64,000 nucleotides of DNA. Origin: Saccharospirillaceae bacterium. Its GTDB lineage: Bacteria; Pseudomonadota; Gammaproteobacteria; Pseudomonadales; Oceanobacteraceae. Where the stretch lies: positions 310,001 to 374,000 of the forward strand of contig JAKVCS010000005.1 in assembly GCA_022448365.1 (NCBI GenBank), given 5' to 3'. The notes under the pieces were generated by a model. It was not told the origin of the DNA. It searched no databases and saw only the letters and a program-made list of their open reading frames with translations. A program made the position numbers and the translations under genes. Positions 52,698 through 62,306 of the stretch are shown one piece after another (positions within the stretch are counted from its first letter, which is position 1; the number at the start of each line of letters is the position of its first letter).

Positions 52698-55586
52698 TTA
52701 ATGGTTAAACGTCCATTTCTGCATCGCATCGTTATTATCCACAGCTGACATACCAACGTTTGAGCTGTCGCCTGTGCCATAAGCGTCTACCGCAACATTA
52801 TGGTTGGTACGTGGACGAATGGTATTGCCGACCAAATCCCAACGCATATTATTGTTTTGCTGGCAGGTCCAGATGACCACTTTGCCGCCGTTATTATTCT
52901 GACCACCATTATCCAAACAACGATCCCAGTTAACACCGGAGCGCAGGAAACCGGTCGATTTTTCATAGAACCAACGTTGTGCACCAGAGCCATTGCACTG
53001 GTAGCTCTGCACATTGGTGCCGTTGAAAATACGGCCACCGGCAACGTCTAAACATTGACCAGAACCCTGGTTAGTCAGCGTCATCCAACCTTCGCCGGTT
53101 TTACTGGCTGCACCTTTATCACCCGGGTAACCACCGTGGGTCATAGAGTTAACCAGATAAACCGGGCTCTGCTCGTTATTCACACTTTGAGCAACCGCTT
53201 GTTGCAGCGTACTTAACTGAGCGTCGGATAATCCGGCGTTACCATCGATTACCAGCGCGAAGTGATAACTCTGGGCGGTTTCACCACGGTCGGCATCATC
53301 CCAAACCAGTACCACATGGCCACTACCGGATTGTTTATTCGGGTCCGTAATCAACGCCACTTCGTTATTCACCTGCGTTAATGCTGCGTTAACTGTCAGA
53401 TTGTTAAATACACCTTTTTCGGTGATCACGGTTAATTGCGCCGGATTCATATGACGGGGTATATAAATTTCAGTCGGCGCATCACTGGTGCGGCCACGCC
53501 ATGCCAGAAAAGCAAACTTGTTATCGCGCAGGAACTCACGATCGTTAAACTGATTTGTCAGAGATGCACGAATCGAGTGATAAGACATCACGCTGTTGGC
53601 ACGGTCCGGTACCAGGCCCTCGTAAGCAAAGTGCATCACTTCACCCTGAACCGCCCGTGGATAGGCACGTTCAACCAGATTGGCTTTGACGTTATAACCC
53701 TGACCATAGTTATTAATGACCGAGAAGTTTTCACCGTTCCAGGCATCGTCTTCGGTTTTTAATTTCGCGGGATTGCCGTTTTGCAGCTCGTTGTGATTAT
53801 CGTAGTAATAATCCCACTGCCACTGAGCACCACTGATTAATGGGGTGTAAAAATCAACGTAGCGATCTTTGCCACTCACCCGATCAGAGGACTCCATACC
53901 CTGGTAAGTACCATTTACGACACGTTCAGTATCAGTATGACCGTTACCTTCCAACCACATACCAAATTCCGACAGGAAGGTGGTTAACCCTAAGAAACGC
54001 GCTTCATCACGAATTAAATCCAGATTCGGGAAGTGTGCACCGTTGCGGGCGACCGATAAGTCTTCGATACCCATCCGTGCCTGATCATAGAAGTGTGGCG
54101 TGAAAACAAAACCATTACCCGGTTTGTAGTCGAGGTGATGACCACCGGTTGCTGGCGCGGTAATACCAGCAATAGAACTCCAGAACACCATTGGCTCAGC
54201 GTAGACGGGTTTGTTATTCACACCCTGAGCATCCAGTTCAGCACGAACACGCTCATAGAAGGGCCACAACAGCTGATTATCGAACTCTTTAAAGCTCATC
54301 GCACCAACACCGCCATCAAACGGCTCGTTTAATGGCTCAAAACCTAAGACGTGGGAGAACTCGTCGGCGCTCATATTGGCTTTGATGTATTTGGCCACCT
54401 GGCCAATCTGCCAGACAAAGGCAGACTGTGCATAAGTCAGATCGGCCCCCAGATCGGAGTTATCAACAACACTACGCAGGCGGAACTGTTGAGCTTGAGT
54501 CGTCGCTGAGTCGGTATGAGAACATTCCGCTAATTTCAGGTTGCCACTGTTGTTGGCGATACACTTGTTGAAATCCAGTGCGCTGTGCAAACGACCTTTT
54601 TTATCCAGAATAAACTGCTGGGCTTTAGAGCCATTACAGCTGTAAACCTGAATATCGGTACCGTTACCCGTGCGTGCTCCGGCTACATCTAAACACTGAT
54701 TCTGATTCTTGACCGAATGCAGGGTGCCGTCTTTTTTATACAGCCATTGCTGGTGTGGCTGACTGCTGCATTGCCAGGACAATACGGTAGTGGAGTTCGA
54801 CACATTGCCGCCCTGAATATCGGCACAGGTGTTACTGGCAGGCAGGTAAAGCTCAGCAGCTGCAAGATCTGTATCCATGATCCAGTGGTCGTACCAGAAT
54901 GACTTCATGGCGTTGCGTACGGCGCTGTCAGACAACTTGTGTGCTGACCAGGTGATATCACAGGGAAGACCACAATCGTCTTTGCCATTTACCGGATGAA
55001 CGGCCCAGTCCGGCGCACCGTTGCCAGTGTCTTTGGAATCAAGCTGGAAGGTATGGCGACTGTACAAATCGGAGTGGTAATCCACCAACACATACATGCC
55101 GTTACGGATCGCCTCTTTCATATAGGCGATGGCATTATCGAGGTAGGTGTAATCGATGGTGTTCGGGCCGGTATGAATACCCTCCCAGGCCACCGTATAA
55201 CGCACCATGTTGCTACCGGTTTGTTTGCCGAGAATATCGAAACTGGCCTTAGCGTCGTTCATGTTAGCGAAGGGTTGGAAACCGTATTCCGCCAGTTTTA
55301 CCTCACCTGAAACATTAAAACCACGCAGGCTGACTTCACGGCCCAGGCCATCGATGTAAACCTGATCGTGCTGATTTTTATAATGTTTACTGCGGACTGA
55401 TAATTGTCTTACGGCGGCAGTCGCTGCCGGTACGGTATGCGCGCTGTGGCTGTTGGCTTGGCCGGCAGGCTGGTCTGCTGGCGGAGCTGCTGCCGCCGGC
55501 TGTGGTGTTCCACTCATTGCCCACGTGATGGGAGTCACAAGAAGCGGTAGGGTAAGTGCCAGCAAAGGCTTGCCTGATCTGAACAT
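52698..55586 (-). CDS. Secreted GH5 (endoglycoceramidase-like) with two ricin-type lectin domains
   Basis: 962 aa. Signal peptide to about residue 23, then an Ala/Pro-rich linker. The GH5 barrel starts at LRGFNVSGEVKLAEYGF and has VDYHSDLYSRHTF, NGAPDWAVH, acid/base Glu421 in GFEPLNEPF and nucleophile Glu540 in FLSEFGMWLEG; DYHSDLYSR and NGAPDWA recall endoglycoceramidases. A ricin-B trefoil (residues about 245-372, with HQQWLYKKDG, KAQQFILDK, QAQQFRLRS) is nested in the barrel between KSFWYDHWIMDTD and GADLTYAQSAFVWQIG. A beta-sandwich lies near 690-840 and a second ricin domain at 855-962 (QCLDVAGGRIFNG, NMRWDL). Likely substrate: glycolipid or other beta-glycoside; specificity unknown. Confidence 0.88.
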   Translation of the reverse strand: MFRSGKPLLALTLPLLVTPITWAMSGTPQPAAAAPPADQPAGQANSHSAHTVPAATAAVRQLSVRSKHYKNQHDQVYIDGLGREVSLRGFNVSGEVKLAEYGFQPFANMNDAKASFDILGKQTGSNMVRYTVAWEGIHTGPNTIDYTYLDNAIAYMKEAIRNGMYVLVDYHSDLYSRHTFQLDSKDTGNGAPDWAVHPVNGKDDCGLPCDITWSAHKLSDSAVRNAMKSFWYDHWIMDTDLAAAELYLPASNTCADIQGGNVSNSTTVLSWQCSSQPHQQWLYKKDGTLHSVKNQNQCLDVAGARTGNGTDIQVYSCNGSKAQQFILDKKGRLHSALDFNKCIANNSGNLKLAECSHTDSATTQAQQFRLRSVVDNSDLGADLTYAQSAFVWQIGQVAKYIKANMSADEFSHVLGFEPLNEPFDGGVGAMSFKEFDNQLLWPFYERVRAELDAQGVNNKPVYAEPMVFWSSIAGITAPATGGHHLDYKPGNGFVFTPHFYDQARMGIEDLSVARNGAHFPNLDLIRDEARFLGLTTFLSEFGMWLEGNGHTDTERVVNGTYQGMESSDRVSGKDRYVDFYTPLISGAQWQWDYYYDNHNELQNGNPAKLKTEDDAWNGENFSVINNYGQGYNVKANLVERAYPRAVQGEVMHFAYEGLVPDRANSVMSYHSIRASLTNQFNDREFLRDNKFAFLAWRGRTSDAPTEIYIPRHMNPAQLTVITEKGVFNNLTVNAALTQVNNEVALITDPNKQSGSGHVVLVWDDADRGETAQSYHFALVIDGNAGLSDAQLSTLQQAVAQSVNNEQSPVYLVNSMTHGGYPGDKGAASKTGEGWMTLTNQGSGQCLDVAGGRIFNGTNVQSYQCNGSGAQRWFYEKSTGFLRSGVNWDRCLDNGGQNNNGGKVVIWTCQQNNNMRWDLVGNTIRPRTNHNVAVDAYGTGDSSNVGMSAVDNNDAMQKWTFNH

Positions 55587-55788
55587 GTGGTTTCCTTGTT
55601 GTTATATTTTTGTACTAACGTACACAAATATAAGGAAGGTCAACCTTTGTGCTTATGACGTCACAGGCCAGATGCCGTGTTCAGGCAGCAGATTTTAAGA
55701 ATTGATTAGTGATTTCAGCTTTTGCACAGCGTGGAATGATCATTTACAGCGAGTTCGCCAGCAGCGAACCCACCTATCGGATTATTTA

Positions 55789-57897
55789 TCAGGCCGAAGT
55801 CGCCAGATTCTCCAGCATAATGGCCTGTGCCTTAATCAGTTCTTCACCATCGGCGGGTTGCTGGCGTAAATAGCGGCCATCGCTCTGTAACACCCATGCC
55901 TGGCAGTTATCCAGCGTATAAGCTTCCAGCTCGCGTTTCATCCGTTCTTTGAGCTTATTCATTTCAATCGGGAAGCAGGTTTCTACCCGATTCAGTAAGT
56001 TGCGCTCCATCAGGTCGGCACTGGCCGCGTATATTTCGTCCTTACCATTATTCTGGAAATAATAGACCCGTGTGTGTTCAAGGAATCGACCAATAATCGA
56101 GCGCACTGAAATATTGTCAGACACTCCCTTGATACCGGGACGCAAACAGCACATGCCACGAATAATTAACTCAACTTTTACACCGGCTTGAGACGCTTTG
56201 TATAAGGCGCGAATTAATTTAGGTTCGGTCAAACCGTTTGCTTTCATGCGAATTAAAGCTGGCTTGCCAGCCTCTGCATGAACACGCTCACGATCAATCA
56301 GCTCGATCATTTTTTTGTGCAAAGTAAATGGAGCATGAAATAACTTCTTGATGCGTAATGCTTCGCCCATACCAGTCAGCTGCATAAAGACTTTATGCAC
56401 ATCCTCACCAATGGAGTCATCACAGGTCATAAAGCTGTAGTCGGTATAAACCCTGGCGTTACCTGCATGGTAGTTACCGGTTCCCATGTGCACATAGCGC
56501 TTAAACTTATCGCCCTCTTTACGTACGATCAGCATGACTTTGGCATGGGTTTTATAACCCACCACGCCATACACCACCACGGCCCCCGCTTCCTGTAAGC
56601 GGTTGGCCAGATAGAGGTTATCCTCTTCGTCGAAGCGGGCACGCAGCTCGATCACCACGGTCACTTCTTTACCGTTACGTGCGGCATCGACTAAGGCATT
56701 TACAATTTCAGATTTGGCACCGGTACGGTACAGTGTTTGTTTGATTGCTCTGACCGCCGGATCTTTAGCCGCTTCGCGCAACATATCAACAACCGGCGTA
56801 AACGACTCAAACGGGTGTAGCATCAACGCGTCTTTCTCGCGAATACTCTCTAAGATACTTTTTTTGAAATTAATATTTTTTGGTAAGCCTGGAGTAAACG
56901 GTGCGTACTGCAGGTCTGGACGATTAATCTGGAAAATAGCCTCCATCATGCGTGACAGGTTGACTGGCCCGTTGACTTTAAACAGGTCGTTTTCATCCAG
57001 ATTAAACTGAGTCAGCAGGAAATTAACCAATTCGTCCGGACAGTTGTCTGCCACTTCCAAACGCATTTCTTCACCGAAGTTACGTGAGTGAAGTTCATCC
57101 TCCAGTGCGGACGCTAAATCGGCCGTATCGTCGTGGTCAATTTCTAAGTCAGCGTTACGGGTTACACGGAACTGATAACAGCCATTAATGGACATACCCG
57201 GGAACAATTCATCGGCGTATTCATGAATGACCGAGGATAGGAAAATAAAGTTGTCACCCTTGCGTGTGCCGTTCGGGCATAACTCATCTGGCAGACGAAT
57301 AATACGCGGTAACGAACGTGGTGCCGGGATAATGGCCAAACCCGTTTCGCGACCGAAAGCATCTTTACCATCCAGTGCAACAATGAAGTTCAGACTTTTA
57401 TTAACCAGGCGCGGGAACGGGTGAGACGGATCAAGACCAATCGGACTGACCAAGGGTTGTACGCTTTTCTCGAAATAGGCACGAATCCATTCACGCTGTT
57501 CTTCATTCCAGTCAGCACGGCGAAGGAAGCGAATATTTTCCCGCTCCAGTGCAGGTAATAACGTATCGTTAAGAATGTCGTACTGACGCTCAACCGTCTG
57601 GCTACACAGTTGGTGAATTTCATCCAGAACTTGTTGTGGGTGCATACCATCGGCACCCGCTTGCTCCCGGCGGAAGGCTAATTGTTGGGTTAGGTTAGCA
57701 ACCCGAACTTCATAAAATTCGTCGAGGTTTTTGCTGAAAATACACAGGAAAAATAAACGATCGAGTAACGGGTGGCTTTCGTCCAGTGCCTGTTCTAAAA
57801 CACGAATATTAAACTGCAGGTGGCTGAGTTCACGATTGATGTAATATTCGCTGCTGTGTAGATCGATGGGTGTTTCCGTTACTTCTGCTTCGCTCAT
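55789..57897 (-). CDS. ppk1: Polyphosphate kinase Ppk1
   Basis: 702 aa, standard length. Transfers the gamma phosphate of ATP to a growing polyphosphate chain. N-domain hallmark SKNLDEFYEVRVANL near residue 55, middle LHPFESFTPVVDML, catalytic His regions GYKTHAKVMLIVRKE near 435 (phospho-His) and HTRVYYFQN near 592. In Pseudomonas it neighbours ppx and hemB; here hemB is still upstream on the same strand while ppx is 26 kb away. A large structured element occupies its leader at 57917-58026, ending 20 nt before the ATG. Confidence 0.96.
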   Translation of the reverse strand: MSEAEVTETPIDLHSSEYYINRELSHLQFNIRVLEQALDESHPLLDRLFFLCIFSKNLDEFYEVRVANLTQQLAFRREQAGADGMHPQQVLDEIHQLCSQTVERQYDILNDTLLPALERENIRFLRRADWNEEQREWIRAYFEKSVQPLVSPIGLDPSHPFPRLVNKSLNFIVALDGKDAFGRETGLAIIPAPRSLPRIIRLPDELCPNGTRKGDNFIFLSSVIHEYADELFPGMSINGCYQFRVTRNADLEIDHDDTADLASALEDELHSRNFGEEMRLEVADNCPDELVNFLLTQFNLDENDLFKVNGPVNLSRMMEAIFQINRPDLQYAPFTPGLPKNINFKKSILESIREKDALMLHPFESFTPVVDMLREAAKDPAVRAIKQTLYRTGAKSEIVNALVDAARNGKEVTVVIELRARFDEEDNLYLANRLQEAGAVVVYGVVGYKTHAKVMLIVRKEGDKFKRYVHMGTGNYHAGNARVYTDYSFMTCDDSIGEDVHKVFMQLTGMGEALRIKKLFHAPFTLHKKMIELIDRERVHAEAGKPALIRMKANGLTEPKLIRALYKASQAGVKVELIIRGMCCLRPGIKGVSDNISVRSIIGRFLEHTRVYYFQNNGKDEIYAASADLMERNLLNRVETCFPIEMNKLKERMKRELEAYTLDNCQAWVLQSDGRYLRQQPADGEELIKAQAIMLENLATSA

Positions 57898-57916
57898 TCG
57901 TTTTTCCCTTTCGCTT

Positions 57917-58026
57917 ATAACAAATCAGGTAAGCTTTAAGCCGCTGCCCCGAAGGGCCATCCCTGGCCCTGCCGGGCGGACGTGATATCCATATCACTGC
58001 TATTTAAAGCTTACCCGATTCGTTAT
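57917..58026. repeat. Cloverleaf-like inverted-repeat element in the ppk1 leader
   Basis: The ends pair over 23 bp with two G-U type mismatches (57917-57939 with 58004-58026; core GGTAAGCTTTAA / TTAAAGCTTACC). Inside are two perfect hairpins: GGGCCA-TCCC-TGGCCC at 57954-57969 and GTGATAT-CC-ATATCAC at 57982-57997. The whole is 110 bp and on the minus strand lies in the ppk1 5' leader, 20 nt before the start codon. It could be a MITE/REP-type element or a folded regulatory leader. Confidence 0.75.
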
Positions 58027-58085
58027 TTCGCTAAATCTGATGTATTTGGCACCAGTGCTTTAGTTATCAGAATTGTTTTTCTGAA

Positions 58086-58125
58086 CAGGGACAGGATGTC
58101 CCGCTAGCACCAAGGGACAGGGACG
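58086..58125. repeat. GGGACA-type palindromic element downstream of hemB
   Basis: GGGACA-GGA-TGTCCC hairpin at 58088-58102 followed by AAGGGACAGGGACGTC. This style of sequence resembles dispersed REP-like units of marine gammaproteobacteria. Single copy here; 60 nt after the hemB stop on the minus strand, so it may also serve as a weak transcript end. Confidence 0.45.
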
Positions 58126-58184
58126 TCGCACTGATGCGGTGGGGAAAAATAATTCCGATGAATAAAGCACACAGTGTTTAAAGT

Positions 58185-59609
<1,425 letters not shown>

Positions 59610-60107
59610 ATGACTGACTACACCGAGCTCGATGAAGTTCAGGCGGAAGGGTTTACCAAAACAGAGCTGAATCTGACGATGAATTTTCTCGACCAGATTC
59701 CGTTTAATAAGTTACTCGGGCTGAAACCGAAACTACTGAGCGATGACCGCTGTGAGTTCAGTATGAGTATGCGTGATGACCTGGTTGGTAATTGGTTGCA
59801 AGGTATCTTACACGGCGGCGCTATTTCCACCGCATTGGATGTAACCGGCGGGGCGATGGCATTGATCGCCACCTGGCAACGTATGAATCGCCACGAAATT
59901 CCAAAGGAACAGCGTCCTCAGCAACTCTCAAAACTTGGTACGATCGATATGCGAGTGGATTTCTTACACCCGGGAAAAGGCAAAGAATTTGTTGCTAGTG
60001 CAACATTGCTCCGTATTGGTAATAAAGTGGCGGTCACGCGGATGGAATTCCACAACGAAGAGGGCAAGTTAATAGCGGTGGGTACGGGCACGTATCTCTG
60101 TGGCTAA
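59610..60107 (+). CDS. PaaI/YigI-like hotdog-fold thioesterase
   Basis: 165 aa from the ATG at 59610, which has AGGG 7 nt upstream; the frame is open to 59550 but that start is weaker. The hotdog motif LQGILHGGAISTALDVTGG with the HGG loop near residue 70 and the closing GKEFVASATLLRIGNKVAVTRMEF identify a PaaI-type acyl-CoA thioesterase. Substrate unknown; fatty or aromatic acyl-CoA likely. It is divergent from hemB and converges with the cupin gene. Confidence 0.85.
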   Translation: MTDYTELDEVQAEGFTKTELNLTMNFLDQIPFNKLLGLKPKLLSDDRCEFSMSMRDDLVGNWLQGILHGGAISTALDVTGGAMALIATWQRMNRHEIPKEQRPQQLSKLGTIDMRVDFLHPGKGKEFVASATLLRIGNKVAVTRMEFHNEEGKLIAVGTGTYLCG

Positions 60108-60161
60108 TGGGCCTTCGTGATGGCCCGGACGATACCAACTGAATACATTTTATCAGACCGA

Positions 60162-60821
60162 TTATCCGTGTTGGTCGGGTAAGTGACCCACCTTGACCAG
60201 AATTAGCGTATCCTGCTCGACGTAAGGGAAATGCTTGCTGAGATGTGGGCTACGCAGCCAGCTGCCTGCCGGATAGCGACCGTGCTCATCAATAAATTCA
60301 CCGGAAATCACCAGAATTTCCTCACCACCAAAATGCGTATGCGGCTGAAACTTTTCACCCGCTGGCCAGAACACCAAAGCGGTTGATTCGCCATTATGTT
60401 GGTGCAGCGGTAAGACTTTTAAACCGCCGATGCCCGGCAGAAACTCGGCGTTGCGGGTATCAACACGTATGGTCTCAGTATCGTCGGCCTGAAACTGATG
60501 TAATTTCACAAAAAGAGTGCAGCCCTCCTTGCTGAACGGCGCGTGCATAAAACCTTCCGGATTACGGATGTAACTGCCCGCCGGGTAGTCACCGCTTTCA
60601 TCAGAAAATACGCCGTCCAATACAAAGATTTCTTCGCCAAGCGGATGTGGGTGGGCCTTGAAGCTGGAGCCCGGCATGTATTTTACAATGCTGGTGGCGT
60701 GGCCTCGCTCTGCTTCTTCTCGCGCCAGACGTTTGCGTAATACACCGGGCATCGGACTTTGTGACCATTCCATCTCGTTGCTGTTGATCGCCACACGTTG
60801 GCTGAAATCGAGGTTAAGCAT
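60162..60821 (-). CDS. Double-cupin protein, ChrR-like
   Basis: 219 aa from the ATG at 60821; the open frame reaches 60950 but the extra part is not conserved-looking. Two cupin domains each keep the metal motif: FKAHPHPLGEEIFVLDGVF near residue 52 and FQPHTHFGGEEILVISGEF near 156, both with the ChrR-type PAGSxxR/N continuation. ChrR cupins bind zinc and act as anti-sigma partners or sensors, but no sigma factor is adjacent, so it is likely a stand-alone cupin enzyme or sensor. Confidence 0.85.
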   Translation of the reverse strand: MLNLDFSQRVAINSNEMEWSQSPMPGVLRKRLAREEAERGHATSIVKYMPGSSFKAHPHPLGEEIFVLDGVFSDESGDYPAGSYIRNPEGFMHAPFSKEGCTLFVKLHQFQADDTETIRVDTRNAEFLPGIGGLKVLPLHQHNGESTALVFWPAGEKFQPHTHFGGEEILVISGEFIDEHGRYPAGSWLRSPHLSKHFPYVEQDTLILVKVGHLPDQHG

Positions 60822-61073
60822 GTGTTTTGCTCGGTTGTATTTTTGATTAGAGACAGCATACCGGAATCTGGCTAGTAGATAGTGCTGGTTTTCACAGTTG
60901 CAGAGGCTCCACAGTAGGCAGACATAGCAGCTGGCTGGATAAGATTGCATGATTAACCCGTTTTTAGGTCTGGGAAAACCTCATAGCTCTGGACGCAGCT
61001 TTAATAAAATAGTGTGTAGATTTGACATGTTTTTTATGAGGCGAACTCCACATATGACATCTGTAGATATGAT

Positions 61074-61155
61074 CCCAGTGGTCAGTGGTCAGTGGTCAGT
61101 GGTCAGTGGTCAGTGGTCAGTGGTCAGTGGTCAGTGGTCAGTGGTCAGTGGTCAG
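61074..61155. repeat. Tandem repeat of a 7-bp unit (CAGTGGT)
   Basis: About 11.5 uninterrupted, identical copies of the heptamer CAGTGGT. It runs into the 3' end of the hypothetical gene at 61138, whose stop codon lies inside the third unit from that side. No spacer structure, so it is not a CRISPR. Pure copies suggest recent slippage and a variable copy number. Confidence 0.97.
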
Positions 61156-61863
61156 ATAAAAGTTTTGAGCGGCTAGTTTTTTCATCGTATCTGAGAACTC
61201 ATAGAAAGATACTTCATAGTTTCCATCCTTCCATCCCTCTGCAGGTTTAAAACTGACCCAATTGTTATCCGCTGTGGGAATAATTGAACTTCTCTCAAAG
61301 AACAGTACTTCGTTGGTATCGAGGTTCACCCAACGACTCATAATTTTTGCCGAACCTGCAGCGATACCGCCGCCAAAGTTAACGTGGGCATAGACCGAAT
61401 TGTTTTTATCCAGATTGAGCAACGAGCTGTGCTCGACGTGAGCAGAAGATAAAGAAACCTTAATCGTTGTCGTGCTAGATGGATCAGATTCGGTTGCCAT
61501 CAACGTGATTTCTTCGGCATAACGCCGTGCAAACATGTTTATATCTGATATCTCAGCCAGTTCTCCTTCATCCAAAAAGTATGACATAACATCTTTTACT
61601 GCTTGCTGTGGTGCCGCCTGAATGATCGCGGGCAGCACATTGGGCATTAGCGCTAATGACGATTCTTCTTCTGCGTTTGACAGCCCTGATACCTTAGAAC
61701 GGTTGTTGTCTGAGGTCTGTGGCGTCATTACTGGTGTCGTCGCTATTGCTGCTGGAGAAGGCTGAGAAATATTAATCAAAGATTGGGGTGCAGTGTCTGG
61801 AGTGGTGTATCGACCGGTCAGGAAGCCAAGAAAGAAAATAACGAAGAGAAGAGTGACTTTCAT
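61138..61863 (-). CDS. Hypothetical membrane-anchored periplasmic protein
   Basis: 241 aa. An N-terminal hydrophobic segment (LLFVIFFLGFLTG) acts as signal anchor, then a Ser/Thr/Pro-rich low-complexity linker to about residue 70. The C-terminal part (ITLMATESDPSSTTTIKVSL, VYAHVNFGG, EVLFFERSSIIP, NYEVSFYEFSD) looks like a beta-sandwich. No family recognised. The last five residues and the stop are coded by the 7-bp repeat array, so the native C-terminus may have been altered. It is 38 nt downstream of a small lipoprotein gene on the same strand. Confidence 0.7.
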   Translation of the reverse strand: MKVTLLFVIFFLGFLTGRYTTPDTAPQSLINISQPSPAAIATTPVMTPQTSDNNRSKVSGLSNAEEESSLALMPNVLPAIIQAAPQQAVKDVMSYFLDEGELAEISDINMFARRYAEEITLMATESDPSSTTTIKVSLSSAHVEHSSLLNLDKNNSVYAHVNFGGGIAAGSAKIMSRWVNLDTNEVLFFERSSIIPTADNNWVSFKPAEGWKDGNYEVSFYEFSDTMKKLAAQNFYLTTDH

Positions 61864-61901
61864 AAGAAGAGAAATGGCCAGCGTATGCTGGCCATGCCTG
61901 A

Positions 61902-62216
61902 TTACTTACAAGAAATAGCAAGTCCGTTAACGTTTACAGTTTCTGCTGTCAGGCCGGTTGTGACGATTTTACCACCAGTACAGCTGACTTCGCCGTTAAA
62001 AAATAAGCGATACGTAGTTACGGTGTCTGCACTCAAAGTACAGCTTTTACCTTCTGTAATTTCAATTTTATTCGCGTTCACCTGGCAGACAGAAGAATCG
62101 TCAACCTGGCCACTGCTTTGTGATTGATCGTTTTTATCACCGCTGCTTGAGCTACTGGAACCACCACCACAGGCAATTAAGAAAGCCGATGCGAAAACGA
62201 TAGATACGAACTTCAT
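61902..62216 (-). CDS. Small lipoprotein, hypothetical
   Basis: 104 aa. The lipobox is FLIAC at residues 12-16, followed by a GGG and poly-Ser spacer typical of surface lipoproteins. The mature part has four Cys (SVCQVN, KSCTLS, VSCTGG, ISCK), suggesting two disulfides in a small beta domain. No known family. Probably cotranscribed with the downstream gene at 61138. Confidence 0.7.
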   Translation of the reverse strand: MKFVSIVFASAFLIACGGGSSSSSSGDKNDQSQSSGQVDDSSVCQVNANKIEITEGKSCTLSADTVTTYRLFFNGEVSCTGGKIVTTGLTAETVNVNGLAISCK

Positions 62217-62306
62217 GAGAAAATCCTTTTGTTAGTGTTTTACAGTTTAAAAAGGTCGGCAATCCTAGCACGACAAAGCTCATAACAGGTAGAGCTGATT
62301 GCTAGG

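Noticed and set aside
61074-61155. Tandem repeat considered as a CRISPR array
   Set aside because: The 7-bp units are contiguous with no spacers, and there are no cas genes.
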